Of a stretch of DNA of 64,000 bases, positions 8,120-16,717 are shown piece after piece; position 1 is the first letter of the stretch, and each line of letters opens with the position of its first letter. The position numbers were made by a program, and so were the translations under genes. Source of the stretch: Arthrobacter citreus (lineage in GTDB: Bacteria; Bacillota; Bacilli; Bacillales; Bacillaceae_G); contig CP053688.1 in the NCBI GenBank assembly GCA_013200995.1, positions 2,542,001-2,606,000 on the forward strand, given 5' to 3'. A model generated the notes under the pieces. That model saw only the letters and a list, made by a program, of their open reading frames with translations, was not told the DNA's origin and made no database searches.

Positions 8120-8148
8120 AAAAAACCTGCCATAATGGCAGGTTTTTT
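8120..8148. terminator. Bidirectional terminator between prsA and yhaL
   Basis: The stem AAACCTGCCA / TGGCAGGTTT with loop TAA has an A-run before and a T-run after. The minus-strand yhaL stop lies at its edge. Confidence 0.9.
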
Positions 8149-8350
8149 AATTTGAAGAAATCTCAGAGTTAATAAGTAACTGCTCTCTTCTTTCTCGTTC
8201 CTCTTTAATACGTTGTAAGTAAATCTCTCCCTCTTTTTCGATGAAAGCTTCATCTGCGTCTCTTTCTTGTTTAGAGGTGTATAGTACCATAAATCCACTT
8301 ACAAAAATTCCTAATATAACAATGTACATCCAAAATGGTAAGATCGGCAT
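8147..8350 (-). CDS. yhaL: Sporulation protein YhaL
   Basis: A 67-residue protein has one N-terminal transmembrane helix (FWMYIVILGIFVSGFMVLY) followed by a charged cytoplasmic or coiled region with DEAFIEKEGEIYLQRIKEE. This matches B. subtilis YhaL, a sporulation-associated membrane protein next to prsA. The start follows AAGGAGGAAAATCA. Its stop lies in the terminator shared with prsA. Precise function is unknown. Confidence 0.85.
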   Translation of the reverse strand: MPILPFWMYIVILGIFVSGFMVLYTSKQERDADEAFIEKEGEIYLQRIKEERERREQLLINSEISSN

Positions 8351-8418
8351 TGATTTTCCTCCTTAGTAGACAAGCATTTGCTTCATTATATGGCTATTAA
8401 GGAGAAAGTATGATTATT

Positions 8419-9357
8419 TTAAAATTTTGGTTTATAAAAACTACGATTTTCTAGTGGGAAAATGCGCTCAGTATATTCACCTGGTTCAACTCTTTCAAGC
8501 GCACGATCTAACATATTCATTTTCGCATCAATATTGTCAATATAATGCAATATTTCCGCTTCTTTAATTAAAGGTAGCTTTGGACTACCATATTCATACT
8601 TACCATGATGGCTTAAAATAAGATGCTGAAGTACAGTAACTTCTTCTCCCTCAATTCCTAATTCAATCGAGGCATTACCAATTTCAATTGCCATTAGTGA
8701 AATATGACCTAGCAAATTACCTTCAACAGTATATTTTGTTGAAACCGGACCCGATAACTCTCTTACTTTGCCTAAATCATGCAATATAATTCCAGCGTAT
8801 AGTAAATCTTTATTAAGCGAAGGATATAAATTCGCTATAGATTCACCTAATTGCAGCATACAAAAAACATGATAAGCTAATCCAGAAACAAATTCGTGAT
8901 GATTCTTAGTTGCTGCTGGAAAATCAAGGAATTCTTCTTGATTTTTTAATACTAGATATTCAGTTAGTTTCTTAAGTTTTTCATTCGTCATATTATTGAT
9001 GTAAGAAGTAATTTTCTCATACAATACTTCTTTCGAAACTGGTGCTCTCGCAAAAAAGTCTTCTGGATTTACCTCATCTGTGTCTTTTACTGGACGAATT
9101 TGGCGTAATTTAAGCTGAAGTTTCCCTCTATAATCGTGTAGCTCACCTTCAACCTTTACAATTGTTCCCTCGGCATAGGATGCTTCTTGCTCTGAAGAAA
9201 TATCCCAAAGCTTCGCCTCTATATCTCCACTTTGATCTTGTAAAGTTAATGATAAAAAGGATTTTTGATTACTTGCTACACCTTTAGTAACTGCTTTAAC
9301 AAATAAATACGTCACAAAACGTTCGCCAACTTCATGATCATATACTTTTTTATCCAT
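8419..9357 (-). CDS. yhaM: 3'-5' exoribonuclease YhaM
   Basis: The protein has about 312 residues. An N-terminal OB-fold (residues ~10-95, with [19 protein letters not shown]) is followed by an HD domain: [23 protein letters not shown] and [14 protein letters not shown] hold the metal-binding histidines and aspartate. The ending [11 protein letters not shown] is characteristic. YhaM trims RNA and single-stranded DNA from the 3' end and acts in mRNA decay. The ATG at 9357 is preferred; the upstream in-frame GTG at 9369 is itself part of the GTGGAGGT ribosome binding site. Confidence 0.95.
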   Translation of the reverse strand: MDKKVYDHEVGERFVTYLFVKAVTKGVASNQKSFLSLTLQDQSGDIEAKLWDISSEQEASYAEGTIVKVEGELHDYRGKLQLKLRQIRPVKDTDEVNPEDFFARAPVSKEVLYEKITSYINNMTNEKLKKLTEYLVLKNQEEFLDFPAATKNHHEFVSGLAYHVFCMLQLGESIANLYPSLNKDLLYAGIILHDLGKVRELSGPVSTKYTVEGNLLGHISLMAIEIGNASIELGIEGEEVTVLQHLILSHHGKYEYGSPKLPLIKEAEILHYIDNIDAKMNMLDRALERVEPGEYTERIFPLENRSFYKPKF

Positions 9358-9714
9358 AAGTACCTCCACTATGTATATGCTTCCTTCGCCATACTAAACA
9401 AAATTTACAAATTGTATAAATAGCTTAAAATATTTTGGAAAACCATTTTCTCCAAAATAAGAAAAAGGAAAATCAATTTATGTATTAGTCGTTTTACTTA
9501 TCCTATTATACGTTAAAATAGCTACTTAGCCCAACAATGATCATACAAAAATTAAGACATATTCTAACAATTCTCAAGAACTTTCTATGAAAGGTGTATT
9601 TCAGAACTTTAAATTATCGCAGAATTTTTTTGCAATTCAAATTATTACTTTACATGCCTTTTCAATCTATGCCAAAATAGTAATATAGCAACTATTTAAG
9701 GGGAGGACTAGAAC
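9358..9714. other. Divergent intergenic region yhaM / yhzD
   Basis: The 350 bases are AT-rich and hold the start regions of two divergent genes. A 9-bp inverted repeat TATTTTGGA / TCCAAAATA lies at 9431-9459 in the yhaM leader. No other gene or motif is supported. Confidence 0.4.
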
Positions 9715-9900
9715 ATGGGAACGTATCGAATTACTGCTTTTGAAAAAAGTGGAGAATCAATTGTCGATGAACAATTTGAAGCTAATTCTGACTTAGAAGC
9801 AAAAGATATTGGTAAAGAAAAACTTTCAGTAATTGGTGCACTTGATAAGACACACCGTTGCATAAGTCAAACTGGTAAACTCCTATTATTTCATCCGTAA
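9715..9900 (+). CDS. yhzD: YhzD family protein
   Basis: A 61-residue protein beginning MGTYRITAFEKSGESIVDE and ending THRCISQTGKLLLFHP closely follows B. subtilis YhzD, which is also located beside yhaM. The function is unknown. The ribosome binding site AAGGGGAGGACTAGAAC is strong. A terminator follows directly, so it is monocistronic. The next gene, an HNH protein, is probably an insertion. Confidence 0.85.
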   Translation: MGTYRITAFEKSGESIVDEQFEANSDLEAKDIGKEKLSVIGALDKTHRCISQTGKLLLFHP

Positions 9901-9904
9901 TAAG

Positions 9905-9934
9905 AAGCTGCGAAATAATGTTCGCAGTTTTTTT
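9905..9934 (+). terminator. Terminator of yhzD
   Basis: The stem CTGCGAA / TTCGCAG with loop ATAATG is followed by seven T. It resembles the terminator after the HNH gene. Confidence 0.85.
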
Positions 9935-9982
9935 GTTTATGTCATTTTTACTTAAGACAGAATATAATAGGAGTTTTCGTAA

Positions 9983-11278
9983 ATGAAGAACAACAAATAT
10001 CCATTCGTTGATGACATTCAAGATGTAATTAAAAACATAAAGCAATTTAATGAAGACATTAAAATAGATGTAAACCTTCAAATGAAGTTATCTCAATTTT
10101 CTCAATGGTATTATGTAAAAGAAATCAATTTGTTCGGCCCAAGTTCTTTTATTGCGTACAAGGATATGTGTTCAGATACTTATTTTAATTCAGATTTTCT
10201 TACAGAGATTGACCATAAAAAAACCGAAAATATATTAAAGCAGTGGTTTGTAAAACATCAAGTCAAATCTCTGTCAAATAGTCTCAAAGAAAATTTCTTT
10301 GACTACTCTATATTAAGAACTAACCACGAAATGAGTATATTAAAGACAGAAGCCAATGAACTATTGGACGAAATGTACGAAGAACTTTCTATATTAGATG
10401 ATACCCCACCTATTAGAATATTCCCTATTTCATGTGAAAATCTCGAATTTAGATATGAGAGCATCGAAGAATTACAGGAGTGGTTTTTAGACGAATTACC
10501 TGTTAGGGGTTATCAATTTAAAAAAGGATTGAACACACCAAAAGGAGCAATCTTATTATTTCAATTCAAAGACCAAATAATTGCTTCTAGTAAATTATCT
10601 TCAATATTTGAGCGTTCTAATAAAGATAAAGACTATATCGGAACATTTGTATTCGATCCATCATCAATCTGTATTTTTAACCCTCTTAACTTGAATGATA
10701 TGAAATTAATTTGGGAAGAATTTATTAATTTTTCAGAAGTACCACAAAATCTAGATAAACATAAATATGATGATTTCATGCACTATCTTTATAGTAAAAA
10801 TATAAGATACGCTTTAGACAATGAAATGGATGAGGAAACTTTTACTATTGAAGTTGAAAAAACATTCGTTGATTCGTATACTCCTGTTAAGGATAAGCCT
10901 AAAGCTAAATACAATTGTACAGTCATTACGAATAAATCAAATCGTAATCGAACCGTTACAAAAAGAGCGATCGTTGAAGCAAATTTCAAATGTGAAATCG
11001 ATGAATCTCATTTATTCTTTCGATCTAAACAAACTGGAAAAAATTATGTTGAAGGGCATCATTTAATACCATTGGAATTCGAGGAAATGTTCGATTATAA
11101 CTTAGATGTTGAAGCGAATGTTATAAGCCTATGTCCTATCTGCCATAAAAAAATCCATCATGCACCGATTGGAACAATTGAAAAACTGATTAAAAAATTA
11201 TACAAAAACCGTAAAGAACGATTAAAGAATTCTGGTATAGAGATCAAACCTAAGACTTTATTAAGCTTTTATACTTAA
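9983..11278 (+). CDS. HNH endonuclease domain protein, unknown N-terminal region
   Basis: This is a 431-residue protein. The last ~100 residues form an HNH nuclease of the treble-clef type: FKCEID, YVEGHHLIPLEF and SLCPICHKKIHH supply the HH, N/H and zinc cysteine positions. The N-terminal 320 residues match nothing I can name; they start with an acidic alpha-helical region and include WYYVKEINLFGPSSFIAY and a WFLDELPVRGYQF segment. This HNH variant is often found in restriction-like and McrA-type defence proteins, so a DNA-targeting role is inferred. The ribosome binding site TAGGAG lies nine bases before the ATG. It sits alone between yhzD and echA and is absent from the B. subtilis order as I recall it, so recent gain is likely. 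Confidence 0.7.
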   Translation: MKNNKYPFVDDIQDVIKNIKQFNEDIKIDVNLQMKLSQFSQWYYVKEINLFGPSSFIAYKDMCSDTYFNSDFLTEIDHKKTENILKQWFVKHQVKSLSNSLKENFFDYSILRTNHEMSILKTEANELLDEMYEELSILDDTPPIRIFPISCENLEFRYESIEELQEWFLDELPVRGYQFKKGLNTPKGAILLFQFKDQIIASSKLSSIFERSNKDKDYIGTFVFDPSSICIFNPLNLNDMKLIWEEFINFSEVPQNLDKHKYDDFMHYLYSKNIRYALDNEMDEETFTIEVEKTFVDSYTPVKDKPKAKYNCTVITNKSNRNRTVTKRAIVEANFKCEIDESHLFFRSKQTGKNYVEGHHLIPLEFEEMFDYNLDVEANVISLCPICHKKIHHAPIGTIEKLIKKLYKNRKERLKNSGIEIKPKTLLSFYT

Positions 11279-11298
11279 TAGTAACAGTACGTTTTTAA

Positions 11299-11326
11299 AG
11301 CTGCGATGACTGATCGCAGTTTTTTC
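11299..11326 (+). terminator. Terminator of the HNH gene
   Basis: The stem CTGCGAT / ATCGCAG with a short loop is followed by TTTTTT. Confidence 0.85.
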
Positions 11327-11334
11327 CTTATTAC

Positions 11335-11480
11335 ACCTCCTTACATCCATAAAGAAAACTCGCCGATTCGTGAGCCTTTAGGCGAAGACAGAGGGGTAGT
11401 TGCACTTATACTTATACCTAAAATTGGCATCTACGTCGACTGATCTCCACCGCCTTCCAATTTATACTTTCTTAATGTGC
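11335..11480. other. Non-coding segment with raised GC and an inverted repeat
   Basis: The stretch is visibly richer in G and C than its surroundings and holds CTCGCC .. GGCGAAG at about 11360-11390. No start-to-stop frame with a ribosome binding site was found. It may be a piece of a dispersed element; I cannot identify it. Confidence 0.3.
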
Positions 11481-11511
11481 AAAAAAACCGACTATAATAT
11501 AGTCGGCTTTT
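11481..11511 (-). terminator. Terminator of the enoyl-CoA hydratase gene
   Basis: The stem CCGACTAT / ATAGTCGG is followed on the minus strand by seven T. Confidence 0.85.
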
Positions 11512-11517
11512 CAATCC

Positions 11518-12306
11518 TTATTTACCAGTAAAAATCGGTAATCTTTTCTGTAAAAACGCTTGAACACCTTCTTGGTGATCAGCAGTTCTTCTCATAGCAC
11601 TTTGTCCTTCTTTTTCAGCTAATAGCACTCTCTTTAAACCATCTAAATTACCATTGCTGTAAATTTGTTTAGTTTGAATCATCGCACTCACTGGCTTTTG
11701 AAGGATACTCTTTACACGTTTGTTAATTTCTTGTTCGAAGTCACCGCTAATAACTTCATCAATTAAGCCAATTTCTAATGCTTGTGCTGAGTTTAGTTTT
11801 TTACCTTCCCAAATCAGTTGCTTAGCTTTTGTTTCACCTAAGCGTTTTTCTAAGAAGTAATGTGCACCACCATCAGGTATTAAACCAATACCGATAAAGT
11901 TCATTGCTAGAATTCCTGATTCATGAGCAAGAACAAAATCACTTGCTAAAGCAAAACTTAGTCCTATACCTGCAGCAGGTCCATGAATTGCACTAATAAC
12001 GATTTTAGGTAAAGTGTATAATCTGACTACTACTTCTGAAATTAAATCCATTATCGGACCAAAAGCGGACTCATCAGTATTGCTTAGCATTGATTTTAAA
12101 TCTCCACCTGAAGAGAAACCTTTGCCATTTCCACATAGTACGACTACGTCAACTTCTGAGCTTGCGATTTCATCCAATACATCTCGAAATTGTCTGAATG
12201 TATCTTCATTCATTGCATTTAAAACTTCAGGTCGATTAAATACTACAGTTGCAACTCGCCCCTCTTTTTTTAACAATACGTGTTCTACAGTGTTCGAAAT
12301 AGACAT
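11518..12306 (-). CDS. yhaR: Enoyl-CoA hydratase / isomerase family protein (YhaR-like)
   Basis: The 262-residue protein is a single crotonase domain. LNRPEVLNAMN-like text (VVFNRPEVLNAMN), the CoA-binding loop GKGFSSGGDLKSM and the oxyanion segment IHGPAAGIGLSFAL are all present, followed by GIGLIPDGGAHYFL. Such enzymes act on CoA thioesters in fatty or aromatic acid breakdown, in the cytoplasm. The ATG at 12306 has AAGGGGGA seven bases upstream; the longer frame to 12351 lacks such a site. The crotonase fold covers several reactions, so hydratase versus isomerase is not decided. The gene lies 72 bases downstream of hemZ on the same strand and could be cotranscribed. Confidence 0.8.
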   Translation of the reverse strand: MSISNTVEHVLLKKEGRVATVVFNRPEVLNAMNEDTFRQFRDVLDEIASSEVDVVVLCGNGKGFSSGGDLKSMLSNTDESAFGPIMDLISEVVVRLYTLPKIVISAIHGPAAGIGLSFALASDFVLAHESGILAMNFIGIGLIPDGGAHYFLEKRLGETKAKQLIWEGKKLNSAQALEIGLIDEVISGDFEQEINKRVKSILQKPVSAMIQTKQIYSNGNLDGLKRVLLAEKEGQSAMRRTADHQEGVQAFLQKRLPIFTGK

Positions 12307-12378
12307 AAAAAAATCCCCCTTAATTTCATAGTTAATGTAAACATTAAACATTGAAAGGGGATTTTCCTTTATTTTTCA

Positions 12379-13866
12379 TTAATTTGATTGATTACTTTTC
12401 GAAAATAACTCATCTAAAATTTTAATTTTAGCATTCGTGTAATGCTCATAACCATCATTATATGATTTAGGATCCTTTGCATTTGCGAATCGAGTAATTT
12501 GACGAGTATTTGGATTGACAAACTTACTTGAAGCACCACAGCCTAGCCCAATTATTGTTTGTTCTTCTTCCATAATTAAAATATTATATAAACTTTCTTG
12601 TCCATCTATAGAATACCCAATGTTTTCAAGATTACCTAATATATTTTTTTGACGATATAAATAGTAAGGATGATAGTTATGTTTTTCTGTCCATACTGTT
12701 GCCTCGTTCATCATTTGTTGTACTTCATCACGATCAGCAACTTTGTATTTCTGCTTGTTTTGCGTCATTTCTGATGCTCTTTTAAATGATAGTGTATGAA
12801 CAGTTAACGATTCAGGCATTAGCTTTTCAGTTTCATCTAAAGTATACTGAAATTCTTTTAAGCCCTCGCCAGGTAATCCAATAATTAAATCCATATTAAT
12901 ATTATTCATACCCATTTCACGAGCTAGATGGAATTTTGTTACTGTTTCTTCAACTGTGTGATGTCGTCCAATCGCTTTTAAAGTTTCTTGAATATACGAT
13001 TGTGGATTAATACTAATTCGGTCAATATTCCATTTATTTAAAACATCTAATTTATCTGGTGTAATTGTATCTGGTCTTCCTGCCTCAACTGTAATTTCAC
13101 GAACCTGCTTCATATTTGGAAATGATTCGTGCATTTTAGCGTACAGTAAATCCATTTCTTCAGCTGTAATACTAGTAGGCGTACCTCCACCATAATAAAT
13201 CGTTGTAATGTTTATTCCACGCTCTTTTAAGAATTCACCGACTTTTTCCATTTCATAATGTAATCCATATAAGAATGAATCAACTGCGCCTTGTTTACCT
13301 TGAATCGCATAGGCTGGGAATGTACAATAAGCACATTTTGTCGGGCAATATGGAATTCCAATATAAATACTTACTTCATTTTGCAAATTATATAAATCAG
13401 GAATTACTTTTAATTGACGATCAACGATTGATTGCATTAAATCTATCTTTTCATCATGAATCAAGTAATCATTTCGTAACTCTTCATGTGCCATTTCCTT
13501 TGCCATACCAGACTTAAGCTTCGAATGAAGAAGCTTCGTTGGTCTAATCCCAGTTAAAATTCCCCACTTTTGCTGAATGCCAGTATACTCTTGTAGTAAT
13601 GATAAAAAGACAAAATTAACAGCCTTCTTTTTAAATTTGAACGATTCTTTTTCGTCTTTACCATTTACATAGCTCGTATTTGCTTGAAAATCAGATCCTA
13701 ATTCACCTGAGACCTGTTTATTTACTTCATCTAAATCAAAACTTACTTCAATATCAGCATCTATTTTTTCTAACGATACATCACAGTCTTCAAAGAATAG
13801 TTGAGCTAATAGCTCCAACGGCCTTTGAAAACGACTATCCTCTAAACCTTTTATATATATTTTCAT
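12379..13866 (-). CDS. hemZ: Radical SAM coproporphyrinogen III oxidase-like protein HemZ
   Basis: The 495-residue protein has the radical SAM cluster motif CPTKCAYC (CX3CX2C, residues ~172-179) after an IGIPY strand. YYGGGTPTSI and EAGRPDTIT follow, and RISINPQSY precedes the GLPGEGLKEF segment of HemN/HemZ proteins. About 160 residues precede the radical SAM core, as usual for HemZ and unlike HemN. HemZ takes part in oxygen-independent haem synthesis, although the true substrate of these paralogues is debated. The start ATG follows AAAAAGGTGAT. Confidence 0.88.
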   Translation of the reverse strand: MKIYIKGLEDSRFQRPLELLAQLFFEDCDVSLEKIDADIEVSFDLDEVNKQVSGELGSDFQANTSYVNGKDEKESFKFKKKAVNFVFLSLLQEYTGIQQKWGILTGIRPTKLLHSKLKSGMAKEMAHEELRNDYLIHDEKIDLMQSIVDRQLKVIPDLYNLQNEVSIYIGIPYCPTKCAYCTFPAYAIQGKQGAVDSFLYGLHYEMEKVGEFLKERGINITTIYYGGGTPTSITAEEMDLLYAKMHESFPNMKQVREITVEAGRPDTITPDKLDVLNKWNIDRISINPQSYIQETLKAIGRHHTVEETVTKFHLAREMGMNNINMDLIIGLPGEGLKEFQYTLDETEKLMPESLTVHTLSFKRASEMTQNKQKYKVADRDEVQQMMNEATVWTEKHNYHPYYLYRQKNILGNLENIGYSIDGQESLYNILIMEEEQTIIGLGCGASSKFVNPNTRQITRFANAKDPKSYNDGYEHYTNAKIKILDELFSKSNQSN

Positions 13867-13987
13867 TTTTTATCACCTTTTTAAGTTATCACTTAAGTAT
13901 AGAATTAAAGAGATAAGAGGTCAATATTTAGAACAGGGACAATGTATTATGTTTAAGTAAATAGTCGATAAAAAATAAACGTAATAA

Positions 13988-14029
13988 AAGCCTGATTTTC
14001 AAAGAGAAGTCTCCATGAAAGCCAGGCTT
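13988..14029 (-). terminator. Terminator of yhaX
   Basis: The stem AAGCCTG / CAGGCTT, extended by TTTCA/TGAAA inside, is followed on the minus strand by TTTTATT. Confidence 0.75.
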
Positions 14030-14034
14030 AATAT

Positions 14035-14904
14035 CTATTTTTCAATTTTTAAATGTGTTTTTAAGAAAGGAAGTGGGAATTGTTTCCTGAAATGTTCTTT
14101 AATCATATATGGAACACCATTTTGATCATTTGATCTTGTAATCCAGTCTGCAACCTTTTTAATCTCCACAGGAGCATTTGACATTGCAACACCTAAGCCT
14201 GCATGCTCGATTAATGGTAAATCACTATAATTATCGCCTATTACAACCATTTCATGATAGGAAATTCCTAAGTGTTCACCTAATCGTTTTAAACCTGTAT
14301 ATTTAGAGATTCCTTTGCGAACAATTTCAATTTTTTCATCTTCCTCACAGAGACAATCTAGATGTGGATATTTCGTATTTAATTCACTTTTCACTTTGCT
14401 TTTCTCTACTTCATCAGAGAAATAACATTCTATTTTTAATGGAGAAATTGAATTTTCCAGAATACTATCTGAAAGGGATTCAACAAATTGAATTGGATAA
14501 AATACTGGATCTGCATTTGATAAAACTGCTTTCGCAACTAAATTTGATTGCAATTTTTTTCGATTTCCAATTGAAAAATGCTCATGTGACAACCGAATAT
14601 TACAATCATACTTTTCTAGTTTTTTTACAATGTCATAAGCTTCTTCTTCTTCAATCCTTTTTTCAAAAAGCGGCTCATCAAGCTTAGAAGAAATAAAGGC
14701 GCCTGAGTGCGAAACCAAAAGATTATTAACCTTTAATGCTTTTGCAATCTTTTTTGTAGCTTGGAAATTTCTACTTGTAAATAAGGTTACGTAAATCCCT
14801 TTATCTTGAACGTATTCAATAGCTTCTTTCGTTTCTTTTGAGAGTTTTCCGTTTGATTGTAATAAAGTACCATCTATATTAATTGCAAGTAACTTATAAA
14901 TCAC
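14035..14904 (-). CDS. yhaX: Cof-type HAD family protein YhaX
   Basis: The 289-residue protein has the Cof/HAD IIB layout: motif I at the N-terminus, motif II in VTLFTSRN, a large cap domain, and motifs III/IV in VVIGDNYSDLPLIEHAG. Motif I reads INIDGTLL where catalytic members have DxDGT, so the nucleophile aspartate is replaced by asparagine. As I recall, B. subtilis YhaX has the same change and is a sporulation gene, which would make this a family trait. Without the first aspartate normal phosphatase activity is not expected. The start follows GGGGAGATTAAGTG. Confidence 0.85.
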   Translation of the reverse strand: MIYKLLAINIDGTLLQSNGKLSKETKEAIEYVQDKGIYVTLFTSRNFQATKKIAKALKVNNLLVSHSGAFISSKLDEPLFEKRIEEEEAYDIVKKLEKYDCNIRLSHEHFSIGNRKKLQSNLVAKAVLSNADPVFYPIQFVESLSDSILENSISPLKIECYFSDEVEKSKVKSELNTKYPHLDCLCEEDEKIEIVRKGISKYTGLKRLGEHLGISYHEMVVIGDNYSDLPLIEHAGLGVAMSNAPVEIKKVADWITRSNDQNGVPYMIKEHFRKQFPLPFLKTHLKIEK

Positions 14905-15007
14905 TTAATCTCCCCCATTTCGCGAAGAAATACCTTACTTGAATATATGACATGCTTCGTTCAATTAGAACATTGCAGATTGTTATTATACCCTTCCTTA
15001 TACTAAA

Positions 15008-15033
15008 AAAGACTCCATAAATATGAAGTCTCT
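15008..15033 (-). terminator. Probable terminator of yheA
   Basis: AGACT and AGTCT flank an AT-rich loop, with TTTTTT following on the minus strand. Confidence 0.5.
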
Positions 15034-15074
15034 CTTATACTCAGAACAGTAATCTCCCTGTTCTTCCTCTCGTC

Positions 15075-15431
15075 TTACATTTCCATTAATGATTTATAAA
15101 ATTCTTCTAATGGATTCATGACGATTTTATTTACATCTTGAATAACTAAATTTAATCTTTGTTCCGTTTGCATTAAGTTTGCAATTAATGGATTTTGAGA
15201 CACTCTTGCAACTATTTCTTGGCCTTTTGCATTTTCTTCAGGTGTTACTGCTTCACCTTGATACATTTTTTGTTGCATAGTTTTTTGGAAATTTTGAAAT
15301 TCCATAAATAATGGTTTCGCAGTTGGATCAGCTAATACTTGTGAGTATAGTGATTGTAAATTTTTAAATTCTGGTTGCTCCTTAAAAGCGTTTTGTAGTG
15401 AGTATGCAATATCATAAATGTTTACTGCCAT
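15075..15431 (-). CDS. yheA: YlbF/YmcA-type protein YheA (UPF0342)
   Basis: The 118-residue all-helical protein begins MAVNIYDIAYSLQNAF and contains DPTAKPLFMEFQNFQKTMQQ and the NPLIANLMQTEQRLN segment, which identify YheA. The family is related to YlbF and YmcA, partners in RNA maturation and developmental control, but YheA itself has no firm function. AGGAGGTAGTTAAC precedes the ATG. It is divergent from the yheC/D cluster. Confidence 0.88.
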   Translation of the reverse strand: MAVNIYDIAYSLQNAFKEQPEFKNLQSLYSQVLADPTAKPLFMEFQNFQKTMQQKMYQGEAVTPEENAKGQEIVARVSQNPLIANLMQTEQRLNLVIQDVNKIVMNPLEEFYKSLMEM

Positions 15432-15604
15432 GTTAACTACCTCCTATAAACTTTTGTATCTCCACTATAGCAAACATTCTATTATATGTCAGTCTTTCAA
15501 AAAACAAATCAAACTTTCTACCTTAAAATTTCTTAAAGACATTCACCAACTGGGCGAATATCACATAGTATACAACGACATTATTTTGGAAAGGAGGAGA
15601 ATCA

Positions 15605-16699
15605 TTGCAATCTTTTCCTAAAAATCAAGAACCTCAATCTTTCGCAGTAGTAACTGATTCGATCAATGAAGAATCATTAAATCCGCTCGGCTCCATTACA
15701 ACACTTTGCGAGGAGTTATCAGAGTTATGCGGGGAATCTGAGATCAATTTTTATGTAACTACTTTCAAAAAGCTATTTACGAATGAATTAAAAGGTTATA
15801 AACGCTCTGAAGATGGCTGGACTTTAATGAATGTACCTCCCGCATCAATCATTCATAATCGCATTCATTCGAGAAAGCTTGAGCGTTCTAAAGAATTTAA
15901 ATTACTAAATTCTTCTCTAACAACTCAGCAAATACCTTTTTTTAATGCACGTTTCTTAAATAAACTTGAAGTTTTTAAAGCATTAATTGACTCTGCCTAT
16001 ATAAAACCATATGTACCGTACACTGAGGAATGTATTTCAGCAGAACAATTAGAACATTTCATCCAAAAATATGAAACAGTTTTTATTAAGCCGATCCACG
16101 GCAGTCAAGGAAGAAATATTCTTAGGGTCACAAAAGAAAAGGAACTATTTCGGTTAAAAAATAGTCAGAACTCTGAAGTAGAACTAGAATTTCAATCAAT
16201 ACATGAAGTATTTCAAATCATTAAACAGCAATTAAGTAAGCGTACTTGTATTATTCAAGAAGGCTTACCTTTAATCAGTAAAGATAATCGACTTGTTGAT
16301 TTTAGATTTTTATGCCACAAAAATAAATTTAATAATTGGGAAGTAACTTCAACTGTAGCAAGGATTGGTCATCCAACTCAGTTTGTCAGTAATTTAGCTC
16401 GAGGCGGAGACCTTCAAAAAATTGATGAATTTTTAAGTCAATATTTACCCAAAAAAGAGCGCGTTCACTTTAAAAAATTATTAGTTGAATTAGCGATTGA
16501 ATGTTGTAGGTGTATAGACTCCTCCTTTGATGGATTATTCGCTGAGTTTGGAGTGGATCTTGCTATTGATAACCAATTCAATCCTTGGGTCATTGAATTA
16601 AATTCAAAGCCATCTAAGGATTTACATTTAACGGACCCAATTCAAAAAATTAGACCTTCAACAAAGGCTATTTTTTCTCTTGTTCAATCATATTTATAA
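15605..16699 (+). CDS. YheC/YheD family ATP-grasp protein, paralogue 1
   Basis: The 364-residue protein starts at a TTG placed six bases after AAAGGAGGA. The ATP-grasp core lies in the C-terminal two thirds: FIKPIHGSQGRN (nucleotide-binding lysine and glycine loop, ~residue 160), IIQEG, VDFRFL, and the metal site FGVDLAID .. WVIELNSKPSKD. Members are endospore coat-associated proteins of Bacillus with an intact ATP-grasp fold, suggesting carboxylate-amine ligation. It is the first of four paralogues that follow each other with gaps of 18 bases or less, hence an operon. Substrate is unknown. Confidence 0.85.
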   Translation: MQSFPKNQEPQSFAVVTDSINEESLNPLGSITTLCEELSELCGESEINFYVTTFKKLFTNELKGYKRSEDGWTLMNVPPASIIHNRIHSRKLERSKEFKLLNSSLTTQQIPFFNARFLNKLEVFKALIDSAYIKPYVPYTEECISAEQLEHFIQKYETVFIKPIHGSQGRNILRVTKEKELFRLKNSQNSEVELEFQSIHEVFQIIKQQLSKRTCIIQEGLPLISKDNRLVDFRFLCHKNKFNNWEVTSTVARIGHPTQFVSNLARGGDLQKIDEFLSQYLPKKERVHFKKLLVELAIECCRCIDSSFDGLFAEFGVDLAIDNQFNPWVIELNSKPSKDLHLTDPIQKIRPSTKAIFSLVQSYL

Positions 16700-16717
16700 G
16701 TACAAGGAGTGAAAAGA

